Of a stretch of DNA of 64,000 nt, positions 19,705 through 32,387 are shown piece after piece. This stretch comes from Actinernus sp. WN-2022. Its lineage: Eukaryota > Cnidaria > Anthozoa > Actiniaria > Actinernidae. The position numbers and the translations under genes were made by a program. Each line of letters starts with the position of its first letter. Within the stretch, counting starts at the first letter, position 1. Where the stretch lies: contig JAOWCC010000311.1 in assembly GCA_030867875.1 (NCBI GenBank), positions 310,001 through 374,000 on the forward strand, written 5' to 3'. The notes beneath the pieces were generated by a model. It was given only the letters and a program-made list of their open reading frames with translations, did no database searches and was not told the DNA's origin.

Positions 19705-21166
19705 ATGACCAAGTTCTTTAGTTCGGAGATAAATCACCAACAACCAAGAATGAGTACTTCTACTATGGAAAAGCACCTGGAACGGTTGATGTTCTTTCTA
19801 GTTTACTGGTCAGACGAGTTGCATGTAACAGTTCATCTAGGTCTTGTTGATGATCTTAAAGTTGTGGAAGCTTTCATTGCTTATTTAAAGGAAGACAGGC
19901 GTGTTCAAAATACGACCGCTGCATGCTATGTGCAGTCCCTCATTACTGCTTTCAAACGTCTCCACGCTGACAAAAACAGAAAAGATTATGCAGCAGTCCA
20001 AAGCATATCAGATCTACGTGCAGTACAGAGCCAACTACAAAGAGAACATACAGCCATAGCTGCAAATAGTACGCCACACGCTCTCCGATTATTATGGCCC
20101 CAGTTTCAAGAGCTAACACGAACCCTTCATTGTCTGTACGAGGATGCGACTGAATAGAAAGAGCACGAATACGTATGGATTTTATCATGTTGCTTCTGTT
20201 TGCAGTTAACCCAGGTAGAGCCAAAGAATTTAGAACTCTTCGCCTTTAACAAATGTCGAAGATGGCGAAGTGCCTAAGTTGGTAGAAAGATTGTCTGAAG
20301 GAGAACATTGTATTGCCTTTACAAGAAATGACCATGTGTGGTTGATCGACAAAGGCTACAAAACCGTCAGAAAGTATGGGCCCAATGTTATTCGTTTCGA
20401 TAACAATTTCCAATTTGTAACTTTTCACTTGAAACTCTACTGCGAGAAGTCTCGAGCACGTATTCTAGCAAGGGGATGTAAACAAGACTTGTTCTTTGTC
20501 AACAAACACGGCCTCCCATTCCAGTCTGCTGGCTCCTTTTCAATGTACCTGGCCAGAATCTTCAAAGTAAACCTTGGCTTTCACTGTACTATGAATGAAA
20601 TGAGGCATGCCCTTGTAGAGCATTTTAGGTCAAGCCCTGAGTGTGGTGATGTTACTTTAGCAGAGTCCCTTGCGCGCGTAATGTAAGCATAGCTTACGAA
20701 CACAGATAACTATTTATGACAGACGTACAGAGCCTGAACGACGTTCGAAAGCGTTATATTACCTCAACAGCTCAGCAGTTTCTTCTAATTTAGACGAAGC
20801 CGTTTCCGGACCCCTCTTCAAGAATTTCAAATGACACAGACGAAGATAATTCGTCAGAATCAGAGACCATTCCTAGTGTAGGAGAAATTGTGGCTCTCGT
20901 CCCAGGAGGGAACAGCTCTACCGCTCATGACATTTTCATCGCCAAAGTTTTAAAGTATGACGCAAATGGACATACGGCTCGACTGGCTTGGTTCAAAGAA
21001 CTAGAAGACACTCCAGACCATTTCGTATTCCAAGTGGGCTCTCATGTTTGGGAAGAAAATGTAAAATCTTTGATTTACCCTATAGACTTTTTTATACCAA
21101 CGTCACAAAGTGGAACATACGAACTCAGAACCACTAGAAAAGACATTGATGCGCAAGTCGGTATGA
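19705..21166 (+). pseudogene. Tyrosine recombinase, unit 3, frame broken by five single-base indels
   Basis: The frame opens normally but is broken by a missing G (20151), a missing T (about 20247), an extra A (20681), an extra C (about 20814) and an extra T (about 21093). All but the extra A fall in short homopolymers, and almost no substitutions accompany them. Taken at face value the gene is dead. The pattern is what unpolished long-read consensus produces, so the true copy may well be intact. Confidence 0.75.
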
Positions 21167-21527
21167 GAGGACGACCAAACATTTAGCCCACATCAGTACC
21201 AACCTTGACATGTTGTTGAAGGAAGTGCCGGATAAATTTAATTTCTTTCTCGTGAAACAAATGTTATGCAAAACCACTCAAACACATTTATCAATTTGCT
21301 TTAATCCTTCCTGCTCTCCTATTCACAAATTAATACTAAGTTTTGATTATGTTTCAAACAAAAAAACAGGAATCAAAAGCTTTCATTCATTAGAACAATT
21401 GTTTCACACCCAAGTCCTTTTGCAACCAACAAAATCACAACTACTAAATCTCTGCTACGTTACAATTAATGTTACTAGATTGGAATTACCAGTCGTAACC
21501 TAATTATCTTGATACAGCACGTCTAAG

Positions 21528-21839
21528 CCTCGTCATAACAAGAAACGTGACGCCTATTGTCTTCAAAGGTACAAAGCTAATATACAGCCTCGCGAGGAAG
21601 AGTTGTGCAAAATCTGTTGTACATTTAAGGAGGAAACGTTAAAACCAGCTCGATGCTGCAGAGTTTCTATGCACGAGTCATGCCTGGTGAAGTGGTTTAA
21701 TAACGCCGAAACCAATGATCCTTACCTCTCCCGATTTTGCCGTAGGTCACTCCTGCTGTTTAACGGCGCCGATGTTAGCGAACATTTTGTATCTTGTGAT
21801 CGATTGATCTATTTATTTGAACACGTGAATTTCAAATAA
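21528..21839 (+). CDS. RING-like exon, unit 3
   Basis: A deletion and an insertion nearby (CTGCTGTTTAAC for CTGCCTGTTAAC, about 21754-21763) cancel out, changing Pro-Val to Leu-Phe and keeping the frame. The preceding intron lacks one A (about 21366), and the TTAGGG hairpin lacks one G. Confidence 0.45.
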   Translation, partial: PRHNKKRDAYCLQRYKANIQPREEELCKICCTFKEETLKPARCCRVSMHESCLVKWFNNAETNDPYLSRFCRRSLLLFNGADVSEHFVSCDRLIYLFEHVNFK

Positions 21840-22872
21840 GAACATAATTCATCGCCCCTGGGTTAGGGTTGGGCCCTAACCCAGTGAGCGACTATAGCAA
21901 TTTCGATTATTGGACCATATTCGGAGTAACGTACCGGTGGTGACATCAACCAATAGATTGGGTCTGGGTACGTGCCAATCTACCCCAGCACCTGAGATGG
22001 GACGATACAAACATATATAATGAAAGACCAGGTTAATAGTACATTTGCATGATGATGTCACATACTACAACTACCAGAACTCTTTGCGCGAATCCTTTTG
22101 TTCCTCTATTTTGGACCATTGTCTTGGAATTCTCAAAGGAGTTTAAAAATCTGAATGAGAAAGATAATTTGAAAAGGATTCTGGTAGTTGTAGTAAAATG
22201 ACGCCATAATGAAAATGTCATATTGAGCACATGGCAGATCTCGCAATGGACAACAACAACGGTGGCAAAAAGCTGAACCACAAAAATGTTTTTCTGGGTT
22301 CTCATCTGAAGTATTTTTCATAAAAAAAATGTCCTTTTGCAGGAACGCAATCACGTGGTTATGCATGCTGGTTCACAAAAAATATAGGAACGCATCCAAC
22401 GCTTTCCCCTGGAGATCACAAACTCAATTCATTATTCGTTTACAAAGTATTATATCAGCACGTGACTGTTTCCTGCAAAAGGCCTATTGGTTGCCATAAT
22501 AACGGCGGGAGGGTATGGGGTTTACTTCCAATTTAGATCATGGAATACTTCAGTGTGTTATTCTTGCGAGCATTTCTTTTAAAAAATATTTTATTCCTAT
22601 AGGATTTTTTCATCCTTACTGATTGGAAGAACGCTTTATATGTAGTTTTATTGTTACTGTTAAAGAAAAGACTATGGCGATGATTTAGATTTTTGGACTA
22701 TATTAGAGTCTCGGAGCAATGTACTAAGGCATCCACCAATAGATTGGGTTTGGGTGCGTGCCACTCTACCCCATCACGTTAGCCGGAGACTATAAACAGA
22801 CCTTATGGCACACCAATAAAAAAGAAGATAGATCCATCTACTTTTAAAAAAGTAATCTCGGATGTCCAAGAA

Positions 22873-24333
22873 ATGACCAAGTTCTTTAGTTCGGAGATAA
22901 ATCACCAACAACCAAGAATGAGTACTTCTACTATGGAAAAGCACCTGGAACGGTTGATGTTCTTTCTAGTTTACTGGTCAGACGAGTTGCATGTAACAGT
23001 TCATCTAGGTCTTGTTGATGATCTTAAAGTTGTGGAAGCTTTCATTGCTTATTTAAAGGAAGACAGGCGTGTTCAAAATACGACCGCTGCATGCTATGTG
23101 CAGTCCCTCATTACTGCTTTCAAACGTCTCCACGCTGACAAAAACAGAAAAGATTATGCAGCAGTCCAAAGCATATCAGATCTACGTGCAGTACAGAGCC
23201 AACTACAAAGAGAACATACAGCCATAGCTGCAAATAGTACGCCACACGCTCTCCGATTATTATGGCCCCAGTTTCAAGAGCTAACACGAACCCTTCATTG
23301 TCTGTACGAGGATGCGACTGGAATAGAAAGAGCACGAATACGTATGGATTTTATCATGTTGCTTCTGTTTGCAGTTAACCCAGGTAGAGCCAAAGAATTT
23401 AGAACTCTTCGCCTTTTAACAAATGTCGAAGATGGCGAAGTGCCTAAGTTGGTAGAAAGATTGTCTGAAGGAGAACATTGTATTGCCTTTACAAGAAATG
23501 ACCATGTGTGGTTGATCGACAAAGGCTACAAAACCGTCAGAAAGTATGGGCCCAATGTTATTCGTTTCGATAACAATTTCCAATTTGTAACTTTTCACTT
23601 GAAACTCTACTGCGAGAAGTCTCGAGCACGTATTCTAGCAAGGGGATGTAAACAAGACTTGTTCTTTGTCAACAAACACGGCCTCCCATTCCAGTCTGCT
23701 GGCTCCTTTTCAATGTACCTGGCCAGAATCTTCAAAGTAAACCTTGGCTTTCACTGTACTATGAATGAAATGAGGCATGCCCTTGTAGAGCATTTTAGGT
23801 CAAGCCCTGAGTGTGGTGATGTTACTTTAGCAGAGTCCCTTGCGCGCGTATGTAAGCATAGCTTACGAACACAGATAACTATTTATGACAGACGTACAGA
23901 GCCTGAACGACGTTCGAAAGCGTTATATTACCTCAACAGCTCAGCAGTTTCTTCTAATTTAGACGAAGCCGTTTCCGGACCCTCTTCAAGAATTTCAAAT
24001 GACACAGACGAAGATAATTCGTCAGAATCAGAGACCATTCCTAGTGTAGGAGAAATTGTGGCTCTCGTCCCAGGAGGGAACAGCTCTACCGCTCATGACA
24101 TTTTCATCGCCAAAGTTTTAAAGTATGACGCAAATGGACATACGGCTCGACTGGCTTGGTTCAAAGAACTAGAAGACACTCCAGACCATTTCGTATTCCA
24201 AGTGGGCTCTCATGTTTGGGAAGAAAATGTAAAATCTTTGATTTACCCTATAGACTTTTTATACCAACGTCACAAAGTGGAACATACGAACTCAGAACCA
24301 CTAGAAAAGACATTGATGCGCAAGTCGGTATGA
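22873..24333 (+). CDS. Tyrosine recombinase, unit 4
   Basis: 486 aa, same protein as units 2, 5, 6, 8 and 9, with all catalytic residues intact. Confidence 0.85.
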   Translation: MTKFFSSEINHQQPRMSTSTMEKHLERLMFFLVYWSDELHVTVHLGLVDDLKVVEAFIAYLKEDRRVQNTTAACYVQSLITAFKRLHADKNRKDYAAVQSISDLRAVQSQLQREHTAIAANSTPHALRLLWPQFQELTRTLHCLYEDATGIERARIRMDFIMLLLFAVNPGRAKEFRTLRLLTNVEDGEVPKLVERLSEGEHCIAFTRNDHVWLIDKGYKTVRKYGPNVIRFDNNFQFVTFHLKLYCEKSRARILARGCKQDLFFVNKHGLPFQSAGSFSMYLARIFKVNLGFHCTMNEMRHALVEHFRSSPECGDVTLAESLARVCKHSLRTQITIYDRRTEPERRSKALYYLNSSAVSSNLDEAVSGPSSRISNDTDEDNSSESETIPSVGEIVALVPGGNSSTAHDIFIAKVLKYDANGHTARLAWFKELEDTPDHFVFQVGSHVWEENVKSLIYPIDFLYQRHKVEHTNSEPLEKTLMRKSV

Positions 24334-24695
24334 GAGGACGACCAAACATTTAGCCCACATCAGTACCAACCTTGACATGTTGTTGAAGGAAGTGCCGGAT
24401 AAATTTAATTTCTTTCTCGTGAAACAAATGTTATGCAAAACCACTCAAACACATTTATCAATTTGCTTTAATCCTTCCTGCTCTCCTATTCACAAATTAA
24501 TACTAAGTTTTGATTATGTTTCAAACAAAAAAAACAGGAATCAAAAGCTTTCATTCATTAGAACAATTGTTTCACACCCAAGTCCTTTTGCAACCAACAA
24601 AATCACAACTACTAAATCTCTGCTACGTTACAATTAATGTTACTAGATTGGAATTACCAGTCGTAACCTAATTATCTTGATACAGCACGTCTAAG

Positions 24696-25007
24696 CCTCG
24701 TCATAACAAGAAACGTGACGCCTATCGTCTTCAAAGGTACAAAGCTAATATACAGCCTCGCGAGGAAGAGTTGTGCAAAATCTGTTGTACATTTAAGGAG
24801 GAAACGTTAAAACCAGCTCGATGCTGCAGAGTTTCTATGCACGAGTCATGCCTGGTGAAGTGGTTTAATAACGCCGAAACCAATGATCCTTACCTCTCCC
24901 GATTTTGCCGTAGGTCACTCCTGCCTGTTAACGGCGCCGATGTTAGCGAACATTTTGTATCTTGTGATCGATTGATCTATTTATTTGAACACGTGAATTT
25001 CAAATAA
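24696..25007 (+). CDS. RING-like exon, unit 4
   Basis: Identical in protein to unit 1. Confidence 0.55.
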   Translation, partial: PRHNKKRDAYRLQRYKANIQPREEELCKICCTFKEETLKPARCCRVSMHESCLVKWFNNAETNDPYLSRFCRRSLLPVNGADVSEHFVSCDRLIYLFEHVNFK

Positions 25008-26041
25008 GAACATAATTCATCGCCCCTGGGGTTAGGGTTGGGCCCTAACCCAGTGAGCGACTATAGCAATTTCGATTATTGGACCATATTCGGAGTAACG
25101 TACCGGTGGTGACATCAACCAATAGATTGGGTCTGGGTACGTGCCAATCTACCCCAGCACCTGAGATGGGACGATACAAACATATATAATGAAAGACCAG
25201 GTTAATAGTACATTTGCATGATGATGTCACATACTACAACTACCAGAACTCTTTGCGCGAATCCTTTTGTTCCTCTATTTTGGACCATTGTCTTGGAATT
25301 CTCAAAGGAGTTTAAAAATCTGAATGAGAAAGATAATTTGAAAAGGATTCTGGTAGTTGTAGTAAAATGACGCCATAATGAAAATGTCATATTGAGCACA
25401 TGGCAGATCTCGCAATGGACAACAACAACGGTGGCAAAAAGCTGAACCACAAAAATGTTTTTCTGGGTTCTCATCTGAAGTATTTTTCATAAAAAAAATG
25501 TCCTTTTGCAGGAACGCAATCACGTGGTTATGCATGCTGGTTCACAAAAAATATAGGAACGCATCCAACGCTTTCCCCTGGAGATCACAAACTCAATTCA
25601 TTATTCGTTTACAAAGTATTATATCAGCACGTGACTGTTTCCTGCAAAAGGCCTATTGGTTGCCATAATAACGGCGGGAGGGTATGGGGTTTACTTCCAA
25701 TTTAGATCATGGAATACTTCAGTGTGTTATTCTTGCGAGCATTTCTTTTAAAAAATATTTTATTCCTATAGGATTTTTTCATCCTTACTGATTGGAAGAA
25801 CGCTTTATATGTAGTTTTATTGTTACTGTTAAAGAAAAGACTATGGCGATGATTTAGATTTTTGGACTATATTAGAGTCTCGGAGCAATGTACTAAGGCA
25901 TCCACCAATAGATTGGGTTTGGGTGCGTGCCACTCTACCCCATCACGTTAGCCGGAGACTATAAACAGACCTTATGGCACACCAATAAAAAAGAAGATAG
26001 ATCCATCTACTTTTAAAAAAGTAATCTCGGATGTCCAAGAA

Positions 26042-27502
26042 ATGACCAAGTTCTTTAGTTCGGAGATAAATCACCAACAACCAAGAATGAGTACTTCTAC
26101 TATGGAAAAGCACCTGGAACGGTTGATGTTCTTTCTAGTTTACTGGTCAGACGAGTTGCATGTAACAGTTCATCTAGGTCTTGTTGATGATCTTAAAGTT
26201 GTGGAAGCTTTCATTGCTTATTTAAAGGAAGACAGGCGTGTTCAAAATACGACCGCTGCATGCTATGTGCAGTCCCTCATTACTGCTTTCAAACGTCTCC
26301 ACGCTGACAAAAACAGAAAAGATTATGCAGCAGTCCAAAGCATATCAGATCTACGTGCAGTACAGAGCCAACTACAAAGAGAACATACAGCCATAGCTGC
26401 AAATAGTACGCCACACGCTCTCCGATTATTATGGCCCCAGTTTCAAGAGCTAACACGAACCCTTCATTGTCTGTACGAGGATGCGACTGGAATAGAAAGA
26501 GCACGAATACGTATGGATTTTATCATGTTGCTTCTGTTTGCAGTTAACCCAGGTAGAGCCAAAGAATTTAGAACTCTTCGCCTTTTAACAAATGTCGAAG
26601 ATGGCGAAGTGCCTAAGTTGGTAGAAAGATTGTCTGAAGGAGAACATTGTATTGCCTTTACAAGAAATGACCATGTGTGGTTGATCGACAAAGGCTACAA
26701 AACCGTCAGAAAGTATGGGCCCAATGTTATTCGTTTCGATAACAATTTCCAATTTGTAACTTTTCACTTGAAACTCTACTGCGAGAAGTCTCGAGCACGT
26801 ATTCTAGCAAGGGGATGTAAACAAGACTTGTTCTTTGTCAACAAACACGGCCTCCCATTCCAGTCTGCTGGCTCCTTTTCAATGTACCTGGCCAGAATCT
26901 TCAAAGTAAACCTTGGCTTTCACTGTACTATGAATGAAATGAGGCATGCCCTTGTAGAGCATTTTAGGTCAAGCCCTGAGTGTGGTGATGTTACTTTAGC
27001 AGAGTCCCTTGCGCGCGTATGTAAGCATAGCTTACGAACACAGATAACTATTTATGACAGACGTACAGAGCCTGAACGACGTTCGAAAGCGTTATATTAC
27101 CTCAACAGCTCAGCAGTTTCTTCTAATTTAGACGAAGCCGTTTCCGGACCCTCTTCAAGAATTTCAAATGACACAGACGAAGATAATTCGTCAGAATCAG
27201 AGACCATTCCTAGTGTAGGAGAAATTGTGGCTCTCGTCCCAGGAGGGAACAGCTCTACCGCTCATGACATTTTCATCGCCAAAGTTTTAAAGTATGACGC
27301 AAATGGACATACGGCTCGACTGGCTTGGTTCAAAGAACTAGAAGACACTCCAGACCATTTCGTATTCCAAGTGGGCTCTCATGTTTGGGAAGAAAATGTA
27401 AAATCTTTGATTTACCCTATAGACTTTTTATACCAACGTCACAAAGTGGAACATACGAACTCAGAACCACTAGAAAAGACATTGATGCGCAAGTCGGTAT
27501 GA
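26042..27502 (+). CDS. Tyrosine recombinase, unit 5
   Basis: 486 aa, intact consensus copy. Confidence 0.85.
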   Translation: MTKFFSSEINHQQPRMSTSTMEKHLERLMFFLVYWSDELHVTVHLGLVDDLKVVEAFIAYLKEDRRVQNTTAACYVQSLITAFKRLHADKNRKDYAAVQSISDLRAVQSQLQREHTAIAANSTPHALRLLWPQFQELTRTLHCLYEDATGIERARIRMDFIMLLLFAVNPGRAKEFRTLRLLTNVEDGEVPKLVERLSEGEHCIAFTRNDHVWLIDKGYKTVRKYGPNVIRFDNNFQFVTFHLKLYCEKSRARILARGCKQDLFFVNKHGLPFQSAGSFSMYLARIFKVNLGFHCTMNEMRHALVEHFRSSPECGDVTLAESLARVCKHSLRTQITIYDRRTEPERRSKALYYLNSSAVSSNLDEAVSGPSSRISNDTDEDNSSESETIPSVGEIVALVPGGNSSTAHDIFIAKVLKYDANGHTARLAWFKELEDTPDHFVFQVGSHVWEENVKSLIYPIDFLYQRHKVEHTNSEPLEKTLMRKSV

Positions 27503-27864
27503 GAGGACGACCAAACATTTAGCCCACATCAGTACCAACCTTGACATGTTGTTGAAGGAAGTGCCGGATAAATTTAATTTCTTTCTCGTGAAACAAATGT
27601 TATGCAAAACCACTCAAACACATTTATCAATTTGCTTTAATCCTTCCTGCTCTCCTATTCACAAATTAATACTAAGTTTTGATTATGTTTCAAACAAAAA
27701 AAACAGGAATCAAAAGCTTTCATTCATTAGAACAATTGTTTCACACCCAAGTCCTTTTGCAACCAACAAAATCACAACTACTAAATCTCTGCTACGTTAC
27801 AATTAATGTTACTAGATTGGAATTACCAGTCGTAACCTAATTATCTTGATACAGCACGTCTAAG

Positions 27865-28176
27865 CCTCGTCATAACAAGAAACGTGACGCCTATCGTCTT
27901 CAAAGGTACAAAGCTAATATACAGCCTCGCGAGGAAGAGTTGTGCAAAATCTGTTGTACATTTAAGGAGGAAACGTTAAAACCAGCTCGATGCTGCAGAG
28001 TTTCTATGCACGAGTCATGCCTGGTGAAGTGGTTTAATAACGCCGAAACCAATGATCCTTACCTCTCCCGATTTTGCCGTAGGTCACTCCTGCCTGTTAA
28101 CGGCGCCGATGTTAGCGAACATTTTGTATCTTGTGATCGATTGATCTATTTATTTGAACACGTGAATTTCAAATAA
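27865..28176 (+). CDS. RING-like exon, unit 5
   Basis: Identical in protein to unit 1. Confidence 0.55.
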   Translation, partial: PRHNKKRDAYRLQRYKANIQPREEELCKICCTFKEETLKPARCCRVSMHESCLVKWFNNAETNDPYLSRFCRRSLLPVNGADVSEHFVSCDRLIYLFEHVNFK

Positions 28177-29210
28177 GAACATAATTCATCGCCCCTGGGG
28201 TTAGGGTTGGGCCCTAACCCAGTGAGCGACTATAGCAATTTCGATTATTGGACCATATTCGGAGTAACGTACCGGTGGTGACATCAACCAATAGATTGGG
28301 TCTGGGTACGTGCCAATCTACCCCAGCACCTGAGATGGGACGATACAAACATATATAATGAAAGACCAGGTTAATAGTACATTTGCATGATGATGTCACA
28401 TACTACAACTACCAGAACTCTTTGCGCGAATCCTTTTGTTCCTCTATTTTGGACCATTGTCTTGGAATTCTCAAAGGAGTTTAAAAATCTGAATGAGAAA
28501 GATAATTTGAAAAGGATTCTGGTAGTTGTAGTAAAATGACGCCATAATGAAAATGTCATATTGAGCACATGGCAGATCTCGCAATGGACAACAACAACGG
28601 TGGCAAAAAGCTGAACCACAAAAATGTTTTTCTGGGTTCTCATCTGAAGTATTTTTCATAAAAAAAATGTCCTTTTGCAGGAACGCAATCACGTGGTTAT
28701 GCATGCTGGTTCACAAAAAATATAGGAACGCATCCAACGCTTTCCCCTGGAGATCACAAACTCAATTCATTATTCGTTTACAAAGTATTATATCAGCACG
28801 TGACTGTTTCCTGCAAAAGGCCTATTGGTTGCCATAATAACGGCGGGAGGGTATGGGGTTTACTTCCAATTTAGATCATGGAATACTTCAGTGTGTTATT
28901 CTTGCGAGCATTTCTTTTAAAAAATATTTTATTCCTATAGGATTTTTTCATCCTTACTGATTGGAAGAACGCTTTATATGTAGTTTTATTGTTACTGTTA
29001 AAGAAAAGACTATGGCGATGATTTAGATTTTTGGACTATATTAGAGTCTCGGAGCAATGTACTAAGGCATCCACCAATAGATTGGGTTTGGGTGCGTGCC
29101 ACTCTACCCCATCACGTTAGCCGGAGACTATAAACAGACCTTATGGCACACCAATAAAAAAGAAGATAGATCCATCTACTTTTAAAAAAGTAATCTCGGA
29201 TGTCCAAGAA

Positions 29211-30671
29211 ATGACCAAGTTCTTTAGTTCGGAGATAAATCACCAACAACCAAGAATGAGTACTTCTACTATGGAAAAGCACCTGGAACGGTTGATGTTC
29301 TTTCTAGTTTACTGGTCAGACGAGTTGCATGTAACAGTTCATCTAGGTCTTGTTGATGATCTTAAAGTTGTGGAAGCTTTCATTGCTTATTTAAAGGAAG
29401 ACAGGCGTGTTCAAAATACGACCGCTGCATGCTATGTGCAGTCCCTCATTACTGCTTTCAAACGTCTCCACGCTGACAAAAACAGAAAAGATTATGCAGC
29501 AGTCCAAAGCATATCAGATCTACGTGCAGTACAGAGCCAACTACAAAGAGAACATACAGCCATAGCTGCAAATAGTACGCCACACGCTCTCCGATTATTA
29601 TGGCCCCAGTTTCAAGAGCTAACACGAACCCTTCATTGTCTGTACGAGGATGCGACTGGAATAGAAAGAGCACGAATACGTATGGATTTTATCATGTTGC
29701 TTCTGTTTGCAGTTAACCCAGGTAGAGCCAAAGAATTTAGAACTCTTCGCCTTTTAACAAATGTCGAAGATGGCGAAGTGCCTAAGTTGGTAGAAAGATT
29801 GTCTGAAGGAGAACATTGTATTGCCTTTACAAGAAATGACCATGTGTGGTTGATCGACAAAGGCTACAAAACCGTCAGAAAGTATGGGCCCAATGTTATT
29901 CGTTTCGATAACAATTTCCAATTTGTAACTTTTCACTTGAAACTCTACTGCGAGAAGTCTCGAGCACGTATTCTAGCAAGGGGATGTAAACAAGACTTGT
30001 TCTTTGTCAACAAACACGGCCTCCCATTCCAGTCTGCTGGCTCCTTTTCAATGTACCTGGCCAGAATCTTCAAAGTAAACCTTGGCTTTCACTGTACTAT
30101 GAATGAAATGAGGCATGCCCTTGTAGAGCATTTTAGGTCAAGCCCTGAGTGTGGTGATGTTACTTTAGCAGAGTCCCTTGCGCGCGTATGTAAGCATAGC
30201 TTACGAACACAGATAACTATTTATGACAGACGTACAGAGCCTGAACGACGTTCGAAAGCGTTATATTACCTCAACAGCTCAGCAGTTTCTTCTAATTTAG
30301 ACGAAGCCGTTTCCGGACCCTCTTCAAGAATTTCAAATGACACAGACGAAGATAATTCGTCAGAATCAGAGACCATTCCTAGTGTAGGAGAAATTGTGGC
30401 TCTCGTCCCAGGAGGGAACAGCTCTACCGCTCATGACATTTTCATCGCCAAAGTTTTAAAGTATGACGCAAATGGACATACGGCTCGACTGGCTTGGTTC
30501 AAAGAACTAGAAGACACTCCAGACCATTTCGTATTCCAAGTGGGCTCTCATGTTTGGGAAGAAAATGTAAAATCTTTGATTTACCCTATAGACTTTTTAT
30601 ACCAACGTCACAAAGTGGAACATACGAACTCAGAACCACTAGAAAAGACATTGATGCGCAAGTCGGTATGA
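29211..30671 (+). CDS. Tyrosine recombinase, unit 6
   Basis: 486 aa, intact consensus copy. The intergenic part of this unit is the first to carry the AAATTGTCC variant shared with units 7-9. Confidence 0.85.
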   Translation: MTKFFSSEINHQQPRMSTSTMEKHLERLMFFLVYWSDELHVTVHLGLVDDLKVVEAFIAYLKEDRRVQNTTAACYVQSLITAFKRLHADKNRKDYAAVQSISDLRAVQSQLQREHTAIAANSTPHALRLLWPQFQELTRTLHCLYEDATGIERARIRMDFIMLLLFAVNPGRAKEFRTLRLLTNVEDGEVPKLVERLSEGEHCIAFTRNDHVWLIDKGYKTVRKYGPNVIRFDNNFQFVTFHLKLYCEKSRARILARGCKQDLFFVNKHGLPFQSAGSFSMYLARIFKVNLGFHCTMNEMRHALVEHFRSSPECGDVTLAESLARVCKHSLRTQITIYDRRTEPERRSKALYYLNSSAVSSNLDEAVSGPSSRISNDTDEDNSSESETIPSVGEIVALVPGGNSSTAHDIFIAKVLKYDANGHTARLAWFKELEDTPDHFVFQVGSHVWEENVKSLIYPIDFLYQRHKVEHTNSEPLEKTLMRKSV

Positions 30672-31033
30672 GAGGACGACCAAACATTTAGCCCACATCA
30701 GTACCAACCTTGACATGTTGTTGAAGGAAGTGCCGGATAAATTTAATTTCTTTCTCGTGAAACAAATGTTATGCAAAACCACTCAAACACATTTATCAAT
30801 TTGCTTTAATCCTTCCTGCTCTCCTATTCACAAATTAATACTAAGTTTTGATTATGTTTCAAACAAAAAAAACAGGAATCAAAAGCTTTCATTCATTAGA
30901 ACAATTGTTTCACACCCAAGTCCTTTTGCAACCAACAAAATCACAACTACTAAATCTCTGCTACGTTACAATTAATGTTACTAGATTGGAATTACCAGTC
31001 GTAACCTAATTATCTTGATACAGCACGTCTAAG

Positions 31034-31345
31034 CCTCGTCATAACAAGAAACGTGACGCCTATTGTCTTCAAAGGTACAAAGCTAATATACAGCCTCGCG
31101 AGGAAGAGTTGTGCAAAATCTGTTGTACATTTAAGGAGGAAACGTTAAAACCAGCTCGATGCTGCAGAGTTTCTATGCACGAGTCATGCCTGGTGAAGTG
31201 GTTTAATAACGCCGAAACCAATGATCCTTACCTCTCCCGATTTTGCCGTAGGTCACTCCTGCCTGTTAACGGCGCCGATGTTAGCGAACATTTTGTATCT
31301 TGTGATCGATTGATCTATTTATTTGAACACGTGAATTTCAAATAA
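31034..31345 (+). CDS. RING-like exon, unit 6
   Basis: Identical from the Cys-rich core on. A C-to-T change in the leader part (TATTGTC, about 31063) is shared only with unit 3 and changes Arg to Cys in the spliced frame. Confidence 0.55.
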   Translation, partial: PRHNKKRDAYCLQRYKANIQPREEELCKICCTFKEETLKPARCCRVSMHESCLVKWFNNAETNDPYLSRFCRRSLLPVNGADVSEHFVSCDRLIYLFEHVNFK

Positions 31346-32387
31346 GAACATAATTCATCGCCCCTGGGGTTAGGGTTGGGCCCTAACCCAGTGAGCGACT
31401 ATAGCAATTTCGATTATTGGACCATATTCGGAGTAACGTACCGGTGGTGACATCAACCAATAGATTGGGTCTGGGTACGTGCCAATCTACCCCAGCACCT
31501 GAGATGGGACGATACAAACATATATAATGAAAGACCAGGTTAATAGTACATTTGCATGATGATGTCACATACTACAACTACCAGAACTCTTTGCGCGAAT
31601 CCTTTTGTTCCTCTATTTTGGACCATTGTCTTGGAATTCTCAAAGGAGTTTAAAAATCTGAATGAGAAAGATAATTTGAAAAGGATTCTGGTAGTTGTAG
31701 TAAAATGACGCCATAATGAAAATGTCATATTGAGCACATGGCAGATCTCGCAATGGACAACAACAACGGTGGCAAAAAGCTGAACCACAAAAATGTTTTT
31801 CTGGGTTCTCATCTGAAGTATTTTTCATAAAAAAATTGTCCTTTTGCAGGAACGCAATCACGTGGTTATGCATGCTGGTTCACAAAAAATATAGGAACGC
31901 ATCCAACGCTTTCCCCTGGAGATCACAAACTCAATTCATTATTCGTTTACAAAGTATTATATCAGCACGTGACTGTTTCCTGCAAAAGGCCTATTGGTTG
32001 CCATAATAACGGCGGGAGGGTATGGGGTTTACTTCCAATTTAGATCATGGAATACTTCAGTGTGTTATTCTTGCGAGCATTTCTTTTAAAAAATATTTTA
32101 TTCCTATAGGATTTTTTCATCCTTACTGATTGGAAGAACGCTTTATATGTAGTTTTATTGTTACTGTTAAAGAAAAGACTATGGCGATGATTTAGATTTT
32201 TGGACTATATTAGAGTCTCGGAGCAATGTACTAAGGCATCCACCAATAGATTGGGTTTGGGTGCGTGCCACTCTACCCCATCACGTTAGCCGGAGACTAT
32301 AAACAGACCTTATGGCACACCAATAAAAAAGAAGATACATGTGTAGATCCATCTACTTTTAAAAAAGTAATCTCGGATGTCCAAGAA

